Shown here piece by piece: positions 33,098 through 44,453 of a stretch of 64,000 nt of DNA. Under the pieces are notes generated by a model, which saw only the letters and a program-made list of their open reading frames with translations, made no database searches and was not told the DNA's origin. How positions within the stretch are numbered: position 1 is the first letter of the stretch; each line of letters opens with the position of its first letter. The position numbers and the translations under genes were made by a program. Source of the stretch: Sthenelais limicola (lineage: Eukaryota > Annelida > Polychaeta > Phyllodocida > Sigalionidae); NCBI GenBank assembly GCA_942159475.1, contig OW804094.1:12367262-12431261 (forward strand), given 5' to 3'.

Positions 33098-33156
33098 AGT
33101 AAAGAAAACAGAATTGGTTACAATATTACTCTCAGATTCTATTTCAAACAGTACTT

Positions 33157-33390
33157 AGGTCAGATTTTCAGAAAATGTACAATTCACCTTCACCAATTCT
33201 CTCAAATAAACCAAATTTAAGACATAAATAAGGCTAAAAATACAGTTCAACATAACCAAACAGACTGTATGAATCAAGGCAATACCAAATATACCCATAT
33301 ATACCTAGTGTTGACGATTTTCAGTCCAATTTAGCAGAATTTACAAAATATGTTGATCTGCCAATTGTACATTTTCTGAAAATCTGACCC
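33157..33390. mobile_element. Family A MITE, complete
   Basis: AGGTCAGATTTTCAGAAAAT to AATCTGACCC, 234 bp, flanked by ACTT on both sides. Confidence 0.92.
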
Positions 33391-33639
33391 ACTTCATGAA
33401 CAGAGAGAAGTTTCAGTTCAGAAGAATGGAGTTTTTGCTAATAAGGAAGGGTTTTCTTTCAACTAAGTAGATTGTCTTTAATTTCCCTCGCGCCTTGGGA
33501 AAAGCTCATGCAGTCTTGAATTGCCACGAATCAGATTTTCCCTTTGTCTCGCTCTCCTGTGACAAAGGGGGAATTATTTGCCAACATGGAGAAGAGCTTG
33601 TATCTGCTCAACATGAACTCATCTCACCTCCCCAGTCAT

Positions 33640-34168
33640 TGAACTTAATATGAATACATGTAACAAATTCCAAAACAGTGTATTAGATATATCATATGTG
33701 TATTCGAAAGGAAAGAGGAAAGAGAAGGAAATTTATTTCTTCTGTCTTCCGAAAGCAGAATTACTAATGTCCTTATGTTGGTAGGTCTCCTTGTGAGATT
33801 TGTATTCTTTTCTTCTAGTAGGCAGCGTATGAAGTACGTCCATGGTGGACAATGCGTTTTTACACTTGAATGTTGTCGTTGTTAAAATGTTTTGGGCCTG
33901 TAAGTGAATAAAAAAAAGAAGATATCCATGTATTTCCATGGTTATGTTATAGGGTATATTTAGCTACTTTATCAGTAAATATCTACGCATAAGTATTGCA
34001 AAGATCTTTTTTCAAAAATAAAAATATCAAAGTCGAAATATAGAAATATTTATTAGATGTCCAATCGTTTACTATCATCGGAATCAGCTTGATCTCATCT
34101 TTTCAAATATGATGATATCTCATAATCCATTTTTTACGACTTGTGACTCATTCACCTGAAACACATCA
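33640..34168. mobile_element. Family B MITE, interrupted
   Basis: Core piece 33,640-33,690 (ATGAATACATGTAACAAATT) and right part from about 33,923 (ATCCATGTATTTCCATGG) to 34,168 (CCTGAAACACATCAC). The 230 bp between them is foreign and includes the exon-like segment at 33,733-33,897. Confidence 0.75.
33733..33897 (-). CDS. Candidate terminal exon, unrecognised
   Basis: A minus-strand open segment preceded by a textbook acceptor (pyrimidine tract, then CACTTACAG). It encodes 54 residues in phase 0 and then TAA. Composition looks protein-like, basic and hydrophilic toward the end (HKDISNSAFGRQKK). No upstream exon was found; the plus strand carries a donor-like CCT|GTAAGTG at the same border, so orientation is not certain. 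It lies within a family B element, which argues for a captured or retroposed fragment rather than a resident gene. Confidence 0.28.
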   Translation of the reverse strand, partial: AQNILTTTTFKCKNALSTMDVLHTLPTRRKEYKSHKETYQHKDISNSAFGRQKK

Positions 34169-34312
34169 CATACGATTTTATTATATGTGCATTCCATATA
34201 AGAGATGCTATAAGTGGGGTGCTATAAAAATATTCATATAGTACGCATACTATAAAAATGTACATATATCTACTTTGGGACGCAACAGTTGTCTAAAAAT
34301 AGCTCTGTTGAT

Positions 34313-34346
34313 ATGCTTCGCGGAGCTTTGGCTCTCCGCGAAGCAT
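34313..34346. repeat. Perfect 13-bp hairpin
   Basis: ATGCTTCGCGGAG and CTCCGCGAAGCAT separated by eight bases. GC-rich against AT-rich surroundings. Could be a mini foldback element; no repeat copy found in the window. Confidence 0.85.
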
Positions 34347-34531
34347 GTAAACAAATCCCCACGATCGGTGATCCACCTCCCAAAGATTGGAAATATTCCT
34401 ACGAATAGTTCTTGTGAAAAACACATCTAAACAACATAATTCTTTCTGAGTTTAGACTAATTTTTCTCTCATATATAACATATGCGATAACACCTCTACA
34501 GATCCAGCGCATATATATGTAATAAATATTG

Positions 34532-34797
34532 GGGTCAGGGAGTCAGACAATGTACAATGGGCTATTCTACACATTAATGCATGTTGTTAAATGATTCTAG
34601 GATCAGATTTTTAGATAATACACAATCTACAGTTCTATACATCTCTCATATCTGAATGTATTCCTTATTGTATTCATTCTATAAATCTGTTTGGTTATGC
34701 TGAACTGTATTTTGAACCTGATGTTCGTCTTAAGTTTGGGTTATTTGAGAGGATGGTGAAGGTCAATTGTACATTTCCTGGGAATTTGACCCTCTAG
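34532..34797. mobile_element. Family A MITE, composite
   Basis: Two left ends in series (GGGTCAGGGAGTCAGACAAT and GGATCAGATTTTTAGATAAT at about 34,600) and one right end GTACATTTCCTGGGAATTTG. Looks like one copy inserted into or truncated against another. Confidence 0.7.
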
Positions 34798-34971
34798 TTA
34801 AAAGTATAGTTAAAACTTCTGTTAAAATGATGAAGATCAGGTATATCTCTCAATATAGTTTGATTATGTTGAGTAGAAGAATTTGTTAGGTTATGTTTTG
34901 AACCATTAACTTTGTTCGTCATATTCTTAGGATATTTGAGAGGATTGGTGAAGGCGAATTTTGCATTTTCA

Positions 34972-35331
34972 AAATGAGTTATAAGTCGCAGAAAATGGAT
35001 TTTGAGATATCATCATATCCGAAAAGATGATACCAAGCGGTGAACATTAGGATAGCTAACAAGAATGTCCTTGTTTTAAGTTTGATAATCTTATTTTTGA
35101 AAATATTTCTCAGTGGACAATTACTAGTAAAGCAGTTAAATACACTCTATAAAGGATGACCTTCGAAATGCAAGCATATATTTAATGCACTGTCTTGAAA
35201 TTTGGTTAATGCATTCATACAACTTTAAACCGAGCATACCCCAAAGATGGGAACATTCCTAGAAAGATATCTTGTGAATAAAACACATTAATAAATATTA
35301 AATTTTGCTAATTTTCCAGTAACACATCACA
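34972..35331. mobile_element. Family B MITE plus an adjoining half copy
   Basis: AAAATGAGTTATAAGTCGCA to TTTTCCAGTAACACATCAC. Directly followed at 35,332-35,592 by the right half of another copy (TGCAATATTTCTGTGTGAAC to CCTGTAACGCATGACATG). Confidence 0.82.
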
Positions 35332-35686
35332 TGTGGGAAAGTAAAGTTTGCAATATTTCTGTGTGAACATTTACTAGTAAAGTAGCTTAATATATTCTAT
35401 AAGATGACCTTACAAATACATGGATATATTCAATACACTGTCGTGAAATTTGGTAAATGTATTCATGGTACAAACAGCGTTAAGCACCTCAAGAATGAAC
35501 ATATTCTCACAAACACATTCTACAAATATAACACTTTGGAAAATAAAAAAATAAATTTTGCGTCTCATGTTCCTGTAACGCATGACATGTGTAAAGGGGT
35601 GAGTGGATCAAATCTACTAGAAATGTACAATCGCCAGCTCTACACATTTATGAAAGTATGCTTAATTATGCTGAGAAATGATAAAT

Positions 35687-35918
35687 GGGCCACATTTTCA
35701 GAAAATGTACAATTTGCAGCTGTATACAATCAGAAAATTCTGCTAAATTAGGCTGAAATTTGGTGATTTGGAAAATCCGAGTATATTAGGCATTGCAGTG
35801 ATTCTAGCAATATGTTTGGTTAGGTTGAACTGTATTTTAAACTTTATTTTCGTCTGAAATTTGGGTTGTTTGAGAGGATTGGTGAAGTTGAATTGTACAT
35901 TTTCTGAAAATCTGACCC
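35687..35918. mobile_element. Family A MITE, complete
   Basis: GGGCCACATTTTCAGAAAAT to AATCTGACCC, 232 bp, flanked by AAAT on both sides. Partial copies adjoin: about 35,597-35,686 at left and 35,925-36,073 at right. Confidence 0.9.
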
Positions 35919-36224
35919 AAATACTGGATCTATCTGAATACATTTGATATTGCCTTGATATAGACAATCTGTTCGATTATGTTTAACTGAAATTTGAGCC
36001 TCATTTATGTCTGATATTTGGGTTATTTGAGAGGATTGTTGAAGGTGAATTGTACATTTTCTAAAAATCTGACATTCATTTCCGCACTACTTCTAGACTG
36101 TAGTAGATACATTGTAGACCTTGATAACTAATATCCACTGAAACGTAAGTTTCCAAGGGTGTAACCATTAGGGACAATTCCATTGTGCATAGCTCCCTTC
36201 CCCCTCCCACTCCCTTTTATAGAG

Positions 36225-36516
36225 ATTTGCTGAGAAATAATAAATACTGGATATATCTGAGTGTATTTGGTAATCTGTTCGGTTTGTGGTAAGCTCTGCG
36301 GTAAGCTCTGCCATGTAGGCAAGGACCTCGAGCTCGTCATTCCTCACCACCTACAGAACCAGCACAAACCATCGCAAGGCTTACCGCAGAGCTTACCGCA
36401 TCAAGTGGAGACCACCCTTTATGTTTAACTGAAACTTGAACATCATTTATGTCTGATATTTGGGTTATTTTAGAGGATTAGTGAAAGCGAATTGTACATT
36501 TTCTATCGACCTGACC
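36225..36516. mobile_element. Family A MITE carrying family G
   Basis: Core ATACTGGATATATCTGAGTG, interruption, then TTTATGTTTAACTGAAACTT and GAATTGTACATTTTCTATCG with CTGACCC. Confidence 0.78.
36283..36420. mobile_element. Family G MITE, second copy
   Basis: Inner motifs GGTAAGCTCTGCGGTAAGCT, CCATGTAGGCAAGGACC and CTTACCGCAGAGCTTACC with TGGAGACCACC end; left terminus partly lost. Confidence 0.72.
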
Positions 36517-36716
36517 CGAGTAGAGAGACTATTGCTTCAACAGGCTGCAGTGGCGGGGAAATAAACAAGTTGTACGTGAGGAAATGTACATCTGGTGGGC
36601 GGGGTTTAAAGACATAAAAACAATTGGTCGCGTGCCGAACCAAGTGTTTATTTATTCTCACTTGGGCGCTCATTGTCATAGAGGAATCGCCTTCCATTAT
36701 ACCTTGTGATGCATAT

Positions 36717-37645
36717 GTGATGTGTTACTGGAAAATGAGTCAAAAGTCGCAAAATACATATTTTTCAAAGTGTTTTTTCCACAATATCTCCTTAGTGATA
36801 TGCTCTGATTTTTAGAGGGTTTAGCACTTATAGTCATGTGAATCCATGTAACAAATTTCGGAACATTGCATTAAATATATCCTTGCGTTTTGAAGGCCTT
36901 TGTATGGAGTATATTTAGTTACTTTACTGGTAATAACCCATCCAGAAACAGTGCAATCTTTTTTTTCAAAATATGAATATCAAACTTAAAATAAAGAAAT
37001 CCGTATTAGGTGTCTGTCCTGTTTACTATCATTGGAATCGGCTTGATCTCATCTTTTCAAATATGGTGATATCTCAAAATCTATATTTTGCGACTTATAA
37101 CTCATTTTCCTAAAACGGATCACATGTGATGTGTTACAGGAAAAAATACAAGTCGCACAATTGATATTATTCAAAGAGATTTATTTTCAAGATCTCCTTG
37201 TTGGAGTCTTCTCATTTTTTGAGAGTTTAGTGCTTCAGTCTGTATAACATTATTTACTAATTTTCAAGGCTGTGTAATAAATATATTCATTCGTCTCAAA
37301 GGTCGTCCTATGGAGTACATTAAATTACTTTTCTAGTAAATGTCCAGCCAGAAATATTAAAAGGTTTTTTAAAACATAAATTTATATATCAAACATAAAA
37401 TATAGAAACACTTCTTAGATGTCCTTGATGTTTACTATCATTGGAATGGGATTGATGTCATCTATTCAAATATGATGGTATATGATGGAATAAAATATCT
37501 TTCAATCGAAAAATCTAACCTTTGGATATCACATATGTGATGTGTTAAAGGAAACTGAGTCACAACTAGCGAAATATATTTTTGAGATATCATCATATTT
37601 GAAAGATGAGATCAATCCGATTCCAATCATAGTAAACAGTAGAAC
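36717..37645. mobile_element. Three family B copies head to tail
   Basis: Copy 1 is 36,717-37,123 (GTGATGTGTTACTGGAAAAT to CCTAAAACGGATCAC), copy 2 about 37,126-37,513, copy 3 a left part from 37,528 (GTGATGTGTTAAAGGAAACT). They are joined by ATGT and ATATGT, as if each inserted at the target duplication of its neighbour. Confidence 0.82.
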
Positions 37646-37886
37646 AGAATGATCATCCAAGGAAGGGTCAAGCAAGAGTGACAATTTTACCGGCCCACTG
37701 GGGGCCTTATATACTACACTAGCAATAAAATAGACATAAAATGATAGCAAGATGATGACAGATCTGTCTGTCCCCATGCGTCCACATCCGTCCCCATGGA
37801 CTGTGGGGAGAGGTGAGAAGTGATGGACAGAGTAGACTGAATGAACGGAGTGACCTCCAAGAGCCAAGGTCCCAACTCCAACTAAA
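37646..37886. other. Unassigned sequence
   Basis: CTGTCCCCATGCGTCCACAT and ATCCGTCCCCATGGACTGTG near 37,770-37,800 are short internal repeats. No gene. Confidence 0.3.
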
Positions 37887-38153
37887 GGGCTGGTTCCATT
37901 GGTACGGATGCGGATCCGTCATGCGGATACGGGAAACTATCTTGCAGTGAACCCATACGTCCAGAATGTAATGACATCAAAGAAGGAAACCATACGAATG
38001 GGGTCCGGAAACGTCCCAATCGCTACATGGAGCGATCGGTTTTATCGGATTCAGGGCCAGACCTGTTGACGTGTACGGATACGCACACATGGAGGAATGA
38101 CTGTATTTTAATGTGAGCAAATTTTGCCGTATCCGTACCAATGGAACCAGCCC
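37887..38153. mobile_element. Family M MITE
   Basis: Inverted termini GGGCTGGTTCCATTGGTACG and CGTACCAATGGAACCAGCCC, extending over GGATACG motifs. 267 bp, no open frame; flanks TAAA and TTAA. Single copy in the window. Confidence 0.88.
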
Positions 38154-38486
38154 TTAAAGAGATACCTGGGACAGATCGTCCCAACTTCATGATACAAAAA
38201 TGTGACAATACATTATATGAAAGAAAGCCCTCCTGAATACCCTCTTTGATGTTTGAAGTGAATATATTATTAATGATGTTATAATGGAATGAAGTGATGT
38301 GATGGATGAAAGTACTTAAGTAATCAAATTCATTTTATCAGAGTAGAAACTCCAAGGTCTATATTAAACTGTTGCCTTAATGTATGTTTGAACATCAATG
38401 GATGTTCTATCTTTATATCTCTGTTAAGGTTGTTCCATCACTTTTCTGTACTCAGGTTTGCCTTTGAACTATACAAAGTAAATAAG
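38154..38486. other. Unassigned sequence
   Basis: AT-rich, no feature supported. Confidence 0.3.
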
Positions 38487-38720
38487 AATCAGATTTTCAG
38501 AAAATGTACAATTGGCCTTCACCAATCCCCTCTAATAACCCAAATTTAAGACTAAAATCAGGTTCAAAATACAGTTCAACACAACCAAACAGATTTATTG
38601 AATGAATACAATACAGAATACACCCAGATATACCTAGAATTTATCACCTTTCACTCTAATTTAGTAGAATTGGAGAGATTTATAGAACTGTAGATTGTGC
38701 ATTTTCTGAAAATCTGACCC
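38487..38720. mobile_element. Family A MITE
   Basis: GAATCAGATTTTCAGAAAAT to AATCTGACCC, 234 bp; flanks ATAA and ATTA. Confidence 0.88.
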
Positions 38721-39045
38721 ATTATGTCTGTTTCTGTTTTCTAATTGTTCTGTAAGGATAAAATGGCGGAATGTTTGCCTTCTAACAAGCTTGTAAGCTG
38801 TTGTAGAGGGGACACAGATCATACATAAATGTACTAGAATACCATCATAAAGAATTTGTTACGATGGGATTTTAGTACATTTATGTATATTCTTTGATCT
38901 ATTGTCATAGTCTTTTATTCTCTTAGAGGCCGATTTGCTGTGCCATATGTTCTAGATATGTTTAGAGCAAATATCAATACATTGTGGATTATCGCAATTT
39001 AACGACTACATCCATAGCTGAGTCAGACATTGTATAAATGTAATA
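38721..39045. other. Unassigned sequence with a small inverted repeat
   Basis: CATACATAAATGTACTAGAA at 38,821 and TTTTAGTACATTTATGTATA at 38,870 form a foldback of about 17-bp arms. Nothing else. Confidence 0.5.
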
Positions 39046-39283
39046 GGGTCAGATTGTCAGAAATTGTACAATTGGCAGCTGTACACATTTAGTAAATTCT
39101 GCTATATCTGCTGCAATTTGGTCAATACTAGGTTTATTCGAGTATATTTGGCAATGCATTGATTCTAGCTCTTATCTGTTTGGTTAGGTAGAACTGTATT
39201 TTGAACTTTATTTCTGTCTTAAATGTGGGTTATTTGCGAGGATTGGTGAAGGTGAATTGTACCTTTTTCTGAAAATCTGACCC
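39046..39283. mobile_element. Family A MITE, complete
   Basis: GGGTCAGATTGTCAGAAATT to AATCTGACCC, 238 bp, flanked by AATA on both sides. Confidence 0.92.
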
Positions 39284-39653
39284 AATATATCTTTTGTCTT
39301 TCCATTCTTATCTGACCTTTAATCTTCAATTGTGTGGCTTTTTCTACATTGATTTTTTAAATTGTTTGTCAACCTTACTTTAACTGGGAAAGACTTGGAT
39401 CGTTGTTTGGTCCAGTAAGTCTGTATTTGCATCGTTGACTGGATGAACAAGAACAAGTCTAGTCCTGTCCTAAATGTTTTATTACGTTTTAGTCCGTTGC
39501 GTTACAGTAACAAGAAGAAATATTACTAGTTATAGAAATGTGGAATATGATTCCTGTAATATGTTGCACTGAATGTCAATTTATATTGTTGATCTGCAAT
39601 AGAGCCCCATGCAGAGGACAGAGGTACAACCCATGCGTCCTTGTCCTCCATAT
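39284..39653. other. Unassigned sequence
   Basis: No gene or repeat family recognised. Confidence 0.3.
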
Positions 39654-40065
39654 GTGATGTGTTGAAGGAAAATGAGTCACAAGTCGCAAAATTGATATTT
39701 TTCAAAGTGTTTTTTCACAGGATCTCTTAATTCAAATGTTCTGATTTTTATAGCGTCTAGTCCTTATAGTCATATGAATCTATAAAACAAATTTCAGGAC
39801 ATTGAATCAAATATATTCATGCGTTTTGAAGGCCTTTACATGGAGTATATCTAGTTACTTACTGGTAATAACACATCCAGAAACCAGAAACATTGCAAAC
39901 TTTTTTTTTTCAAAAATAAAAATATCAAACCTATTATAGAAATACATATTAGGTGTCCTAGTGTTTACTGTCGTTGGAATCAGCTTGATCTCCTCTTTTC
40001 AAATATGGTGATATCTCAAAATCCATGTTTTGCAACTTATGACTGATTTTCCTAAAACGGATCAC
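39654..40065. mobile_element. Family B MITE, complete
   Basis: GTGATGTGTTGAAGGAAAAT to CCTAAAACGGATCAC, 412 bp, flanked by ATAT on both sides. Confidence 0.92.
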
Positions 40066-40123
40066 ATATGTGCCCAGTGGAGCAATATTGTAACGCCTGT
40101 ACTTAGACAATAGCAAAGTACGT

Positions 40124-40622
40124 GGGTTAGATCGTCAGAAAATGTACAATTCACCTTCACCAATCCTCTCAAATAACCCAAATAGGGAATTGCTTAGCCG
40201 CCATTTTGAATCTTCATTCGCAAGGAATTATGGGACTAATGGTACAGAGCAAAATCTATAGAAAACATGCCATGTTCAGCATGGAATTGTTATCAGTGCT
40301 TTCCCATCATGCATTTGGTTTTCATAGATTTATACAAGCTGTGATATTGGTGAAACATTCTTGAAATTTTCGATAAAAAAGTTGAAAAATCTTTGTATGT
40401 CAGATTTCAACAGAATCCATCCCAGCATACACTGTAACAGACATGCGCAGTGGCACATGCAAGTCCCCTATTTAAGTCAAAAGGTCCAAAACACAACCAG
40501 ATGAATCAATGTGACATTCAATAAATTGAGATATACCTAGTATTTATCAGTGTTCAGCCTAATTTAGCAGGGTTTACTAAATGTGTAGAACTGCTGATTG
40601 TACATTTTCTGACGCTCAGACT
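40124..40622. mobile_element. Family A MITE split by family E
   Basis: GGGTTAGATCGTCAGAAAAT to CAAATAACCCAAAT, then a family E element, then TTAAGTCAAAAGGTCC to GTACATTTTCTGACG. Clean rejoining of the A consensus shows A was there first. Confidence 0.85.
40184..40469. mobile_element. Family E MITE inside family A
   Basis: AGGGAATTGCTTAGCCGCCA to GGCACATGCAAGTCCCCT, 286 bp. Flanks are consistent with a 2-bp AT duplication, as at 19,523. Confidence 0.88.
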
Positions 40623-40783
40623 CGTCTATATTGACTGTGCAAAGGCCCTATGCTGCAAGGCTGACTGTATTGTAACTGTCCGCCCATAGGTCCGCCCATA
40701 CGGCCCTGTGCCTCAACAAGTCCAGTGCGCCGTCTCTTATATTAGGGCCGTATATAATATATAAGGAATGTCTCCTATTATAT

Positions 40784-41018
40784 GGGTCAGATTTTCAGAA
40801 AATGTACAATTAGTCTTCAGCGATCCTTTCAAATAACACAAATTTAAGACAATAATGATGTTCAAAATTCAGTTTAACACAACCAAACACATCCTTTAAA
40901 TCAATTTGATACCAAATATATTCAGATATACCTAGTTTTGACCATTTTCAGTCTTAATTTAGCAGAATTTACTATATATGTAGATCTGCCAATTGTACAT
41001 TTTCTGAAGATCTGACCC
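40784..41018. mobile_element. Family A MITE, complete
   Basis: GGGTCAGATTTTCAGAAAAT to GATCTGACCC, 235 bp, flanked by ATAT on both sides. Confidence 0.93.
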
Positions 41019-41039
41019 ATATAACAAGGCTGGCCACAG

Positions 41040-41235
41040 TCTAGGCCCAAAGCTGAGAGAGTTCCTTCAAACGAAGGGAAAGCCTCTTGCCTCAAATCGC
41101 AAAGTGCCATTATAACTCCATTAAGACAGCAAAATGTCATTATATTCCCATTAGAACGCTGACACCTAGGCCAGGAAACCGATTAGCAAAGTAGGCTGAC
41201 ATACCATTCTTATCTGATCTAGGGGTTTGGACCTA
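41040..41235. repeat. Dispersed repeats H and I, adjacent
   Basis: TCTAGGCCCAAAGCTGAGAG with AACGAAGGGAAAGCCTC (family H), then GCAAAGTAGGCTGACATACC and CTTATCTGATCTAGGGG (family I). Their adjacency here and at 8476-8680 suggests one longer repeat. Confidence 0.6.
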
Positions 41236-42029
41236 GAGTGGCCAGTACTGCTCGTCCCACACAAAATCCTTGATTACTCCTATCATTGGAATGGGAATTA
41301 TTCTTATTAATAATCATACATGTAGTATTATCATACTCTGTTAGATCACATCAAAAATACCTTGTTAAACTGCTTAAAGTGTATCATCTTCCTTCATATA
41401 CATTTATCGAGTTTCATGAGATTATCACGTAATGAGAAAATGAACTAAAAAAATGTGTTCTAAAAAGCAAAAACTATAACACTTGTTCTTTTTCAGGTAT
41501 TAAAGCTGCGTTAACGTCAGTCAACAACTGAAGATTTTTTCTTTTTTTCCCCACTTTTTTTCCCCACAGTCCCCACAAAGTACATATTTAAAGTGTTTAA
41601 CATATACCATCAATGCAAATCATTATTAACTTTCCCTTCTTTCCAACCCATCTAAAAGTCATTTGACCAACATTTTGGAGGATTTTGTTTAGTTGTTTTT
41701 GCTACAGAGCTTCTTAAAATTGCACATTAATGTTGGCAAAACTTCTTTAATGAAAAAGAAAAGCAATAAGGCTAAAATTGATTGGGTACTTTCTCGAGTA
41801 TAGCAATAACAAACAGAAGATATGCTTTTCAAAATGATATAGAATATGGGGCGGTAGTTTCGAATCAAGATATCGAGTAAAATACGAAATATTTAACTTA
41901 GTTCATTTGCTTTATATGATAGACAAAAGGCCTGTATTACCGATATGGCTGACAATATGATAGATACATGCACACCAACTACAACGGGTTGAAATGGAAA
42001 TAAAAAGCTTAATGAAAAGCAATATATTA
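41236..42029. other. Mostly unassigned; family C fragment
   Basis: 41,640-41,735 (CATCTAAAAGTCATTTGACC, TTTTGGAGGATTTTG, GCTACAGAGCTT) is a piece of family C. The remainder has no recognisable feature. Confidence 0.5.
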
Positions 42030-42230
42030 GAGTCAAGTTGTCAGAAAATGTACAATCGGCAGCTCTAATTTTTAGTAAATTCTGATAAATTAGGATGTAA
42101 CATGATAAATGCTTCATGTATCTGAGTACAGTTGGCATTGAATTGATCTAAAATATCGGAACTTTATTTGGAAAGCCATTTGCTTCTCAAGTTAGGGTTA
42201 TTTGGGATGATTGGTGAAGGCAAATTGTAC
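42030..42230. mobile_element. Family A MITE, right end lost
   Basis: GAGTCAAGTTGTCAGAAAAT, core ATGCTTCATGTATCTGAGTA, GATTGGTGAAGGCAAATTGT at right. Confidence 0.78.
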
Positions 42231-42239
42231 ACAGGCATT

Positions 42240-42665
42240 TATGATGAAAAGTGTTTCCCATAGGGGGAGGGAAGGGAACACTGTCGAGAAATATTATATA
42301 TTATAAAGTCTGTTTAGCGATTGCTATTTCATGTAATATGAAACTTTATCATCAAACATAGAACATTTCAAATGTCAAGAAAGCACATTACGTGCTATAA
42401 TAATAATTGTGAACTCAAAAAGTCAATAGATTAAACCAATGTAAGCATGTTATAGATTAAATCAATGTAAGCATGTTAATTATAGATCACTGTTTATGTA
42501 TTATGTAAAAATTCAAAATGAAGTGTTATCAATCGGCCAGCCAGAAAAACCTGCAATTGAGCAGAGGGCTAATACCTATTCAGATACTGCTTCAGTACTA
42601 TGTAAATTGTATATTGTAATAACTCGATATTGAATAAAAGTTTTATATATATATATATATATATA
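42240..42665 (+). mobile_element. Possible LINE 3' tail
   Basis: CGGCCAGCCAGAAAAACCTG, then ATTGTATATTGTAATAACTC, GAATAAAAG and a (TA) run resemble a retrotransposon 3' end ending in microsatellite. No coding relic. Confidence 0.4.
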
Positions 42666-43263
42666 TGAATAAGCGTCAGATCGTCATAAAGTGGCGCCCT
42701 CGGTGTGGTATTTGTGAATTATACTCATGAGTTGCAGGTGAACGCCCAACAGACGCGCACACTTACCCCCGCGCCATCTAGGAGCAATCAGAGAAAGCAT
42801 TAGAAGTGAGTAAACCCTTCACTATAGCTCAAGCGTGCAGTACTTAGGCCAAACAAAATAGGCGCGTTTCCCATTTTGCTGTTGTTGTAAGAAAAGCCAC
42901 CTTCCATGAAGTTAATGAAAATACCCCGATATAAACCGTGAAAAAAGGTCTGACATAATATTCTTATCTGATCTGAGAGGCTGTGAGCCTAGACTGAAAT
43001 CAGAAACACCTATTTATTTTTATTTTTAAATATAAATGTATGTCTACGTTCAAACTGCGATGGTTTTCAATGAGTTAAGCCAAGAAAGATAGAGATTTTA
43101 AATGTTTGTGAATATAATTGCAAATAATTCTGTTTCCTATAATTGCTTGTATGTTAGATAATTCAATAGCAACTCTGCTGTAATCTCAGAACGTAAAATT
43201 AATTATAAATGGATTCTAGACGGAGGCAAATTAATAATTCAACGAAAACTCGTTTCATAATAT
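42666..43263. other. Unassigned sequence
   Basis: Includes a short family I fragment at 42,955-42,990 (TTCTTATCTGATCTGAGAGG). Otherwise nothing. Confidence 0.3.
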
Positions 43264-43668
43264 GTGATCCGTTTTAGGAAAAATAAGTCATAAGTCGCAA
43301 AATATGGATGTTGAGAAATCACCATATTTGAAAAGATGAGACCAACCCGATTCCAATGGATGTAAACATTACGGACATCTAATAAGTACTTTTTATCTTT
43401 TTAGTTAGATATTTTTATTTTTGAAAAAAACGTTTGCAATATTTCTGGGTGGATAATTACCAGTAAAGTAGCTAAATATACTCATTGACATGATCTAAGA
43501 ACGTACTGATATAATTAATAATCAGTCTTGAAATTTGGTAGATGTATTCATACAACCACAAGGACAAGACTGTCCAAAAATGAAAATATTCCAACAAAGA
43601 GATCTTGTGAGTAAACGACTTTGAAAAACACCAATTTTGTGACTTGTGACTCATTTTCCTGAAACATA
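43264..43668. mobile_element. Family B MITE, right terminus lost
   Basis: GTGATCCGTTTTAGGAAAAA to TCATTTTCCTGAAACA, with intact inner repeats. Confidence 0.88.
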
Positions 43669-43672
43669 ATGT

Positions 43673-43907
43673 GGGTCAGATTTTCAGAAAATGTACAATT
43701 GGCAGCTGTACACATTTAGTAAATTCTGCAAAAATAGGCTGCAATTTGGCCAATACTAGGTAAATTCGAGAATATTCGGCATTGCATTGATTCTAGCAAT
43801 CTGTTTGGTTATGTTGAACTGTGTTTTGAACTTTATTTTTGTCTGAAATTTAGGTTATTTGAGAGGATTGGTGAAGGTGAATTGTATATTTTCTGAAAAT
43901 CTGACCC
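43673..43907. mobile_element. Family A MITE, complete
   Basis: GGGTCAGATTTTCAGAAAAT to AATCTGACCC, 235 bp, flanked by ATGT on both sides. Confidence 0.93.
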
Positions 43908-43957
43908 ATGTATGCTTTGTAGAGGATAATGTTTCTGTCATCCACTGGCAGATACAA

Positions 43958-44176
43958 TAGGGGGTTTCAGCAAGTCTAACGTAACGTAAACGTATCTCTA
44001 ATATACAAAACGTTTGTTAAACGGAAGAAAGAGGTTCAGCAAAACATGACGGGAAAAACGTAACGTTAAATATCAAGCAATTTACTTTTTATACATAAAA
44101 ATGCCACGTAATTCACGAAAACGATACGGATACGGTTACGTAATTGAGATACGTTTGCGTGCAGAATCTCCCTATC
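43958..44176. mobile_element. Family N MITE-like element
   Basis: Left ATAGGGGGTTTCAGCAAG and AACGTATCTC; right GAGATACGTTTGCGTGCA and ATCTCCCTAT. Inverted and AACGTAACG-rich, 219 bp; single copy. Confidence 0.65.
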
Positions 44177-44207
44177 ATCCTTTCCTGCTTTGAAAATTGA
44201 TAGCAAG

Positions 44208-44450
44208 TGATATGTCACAGGAAGATGGTCACAAATGGATTTTGAGATATCGTCATATTTGAAAACATGAGATCAATCCGATTCTAATAATGTAAAATAT
44301 ATTAGACCATTTAATAACTATTTCTATATTTTGATATGGATATTTATTTATTTTTTATAAAAAAAAGTTTGTAATATTTCTGGGTGGATAATTCCACAAA
44401 AATACAAACATTCTAAGCAAGGGTTCTTGTTAATAGATTGCTTTAGGAAA
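44208..44450. mobile_element. Family B MITE, truncated
   Basis: GTGATATGTCACAGGAAGAT and GATATCGTCATATTTGAAAA, ending within the family core. Confidence 0.78.
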
Positions 44451-44453
44451 TAT

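Noticed and set aside
37529..37867. 112-codon minus-strand frame
   Set aside because: It begins beyond and runs through a family B copy; no protein similarity or splice signals.
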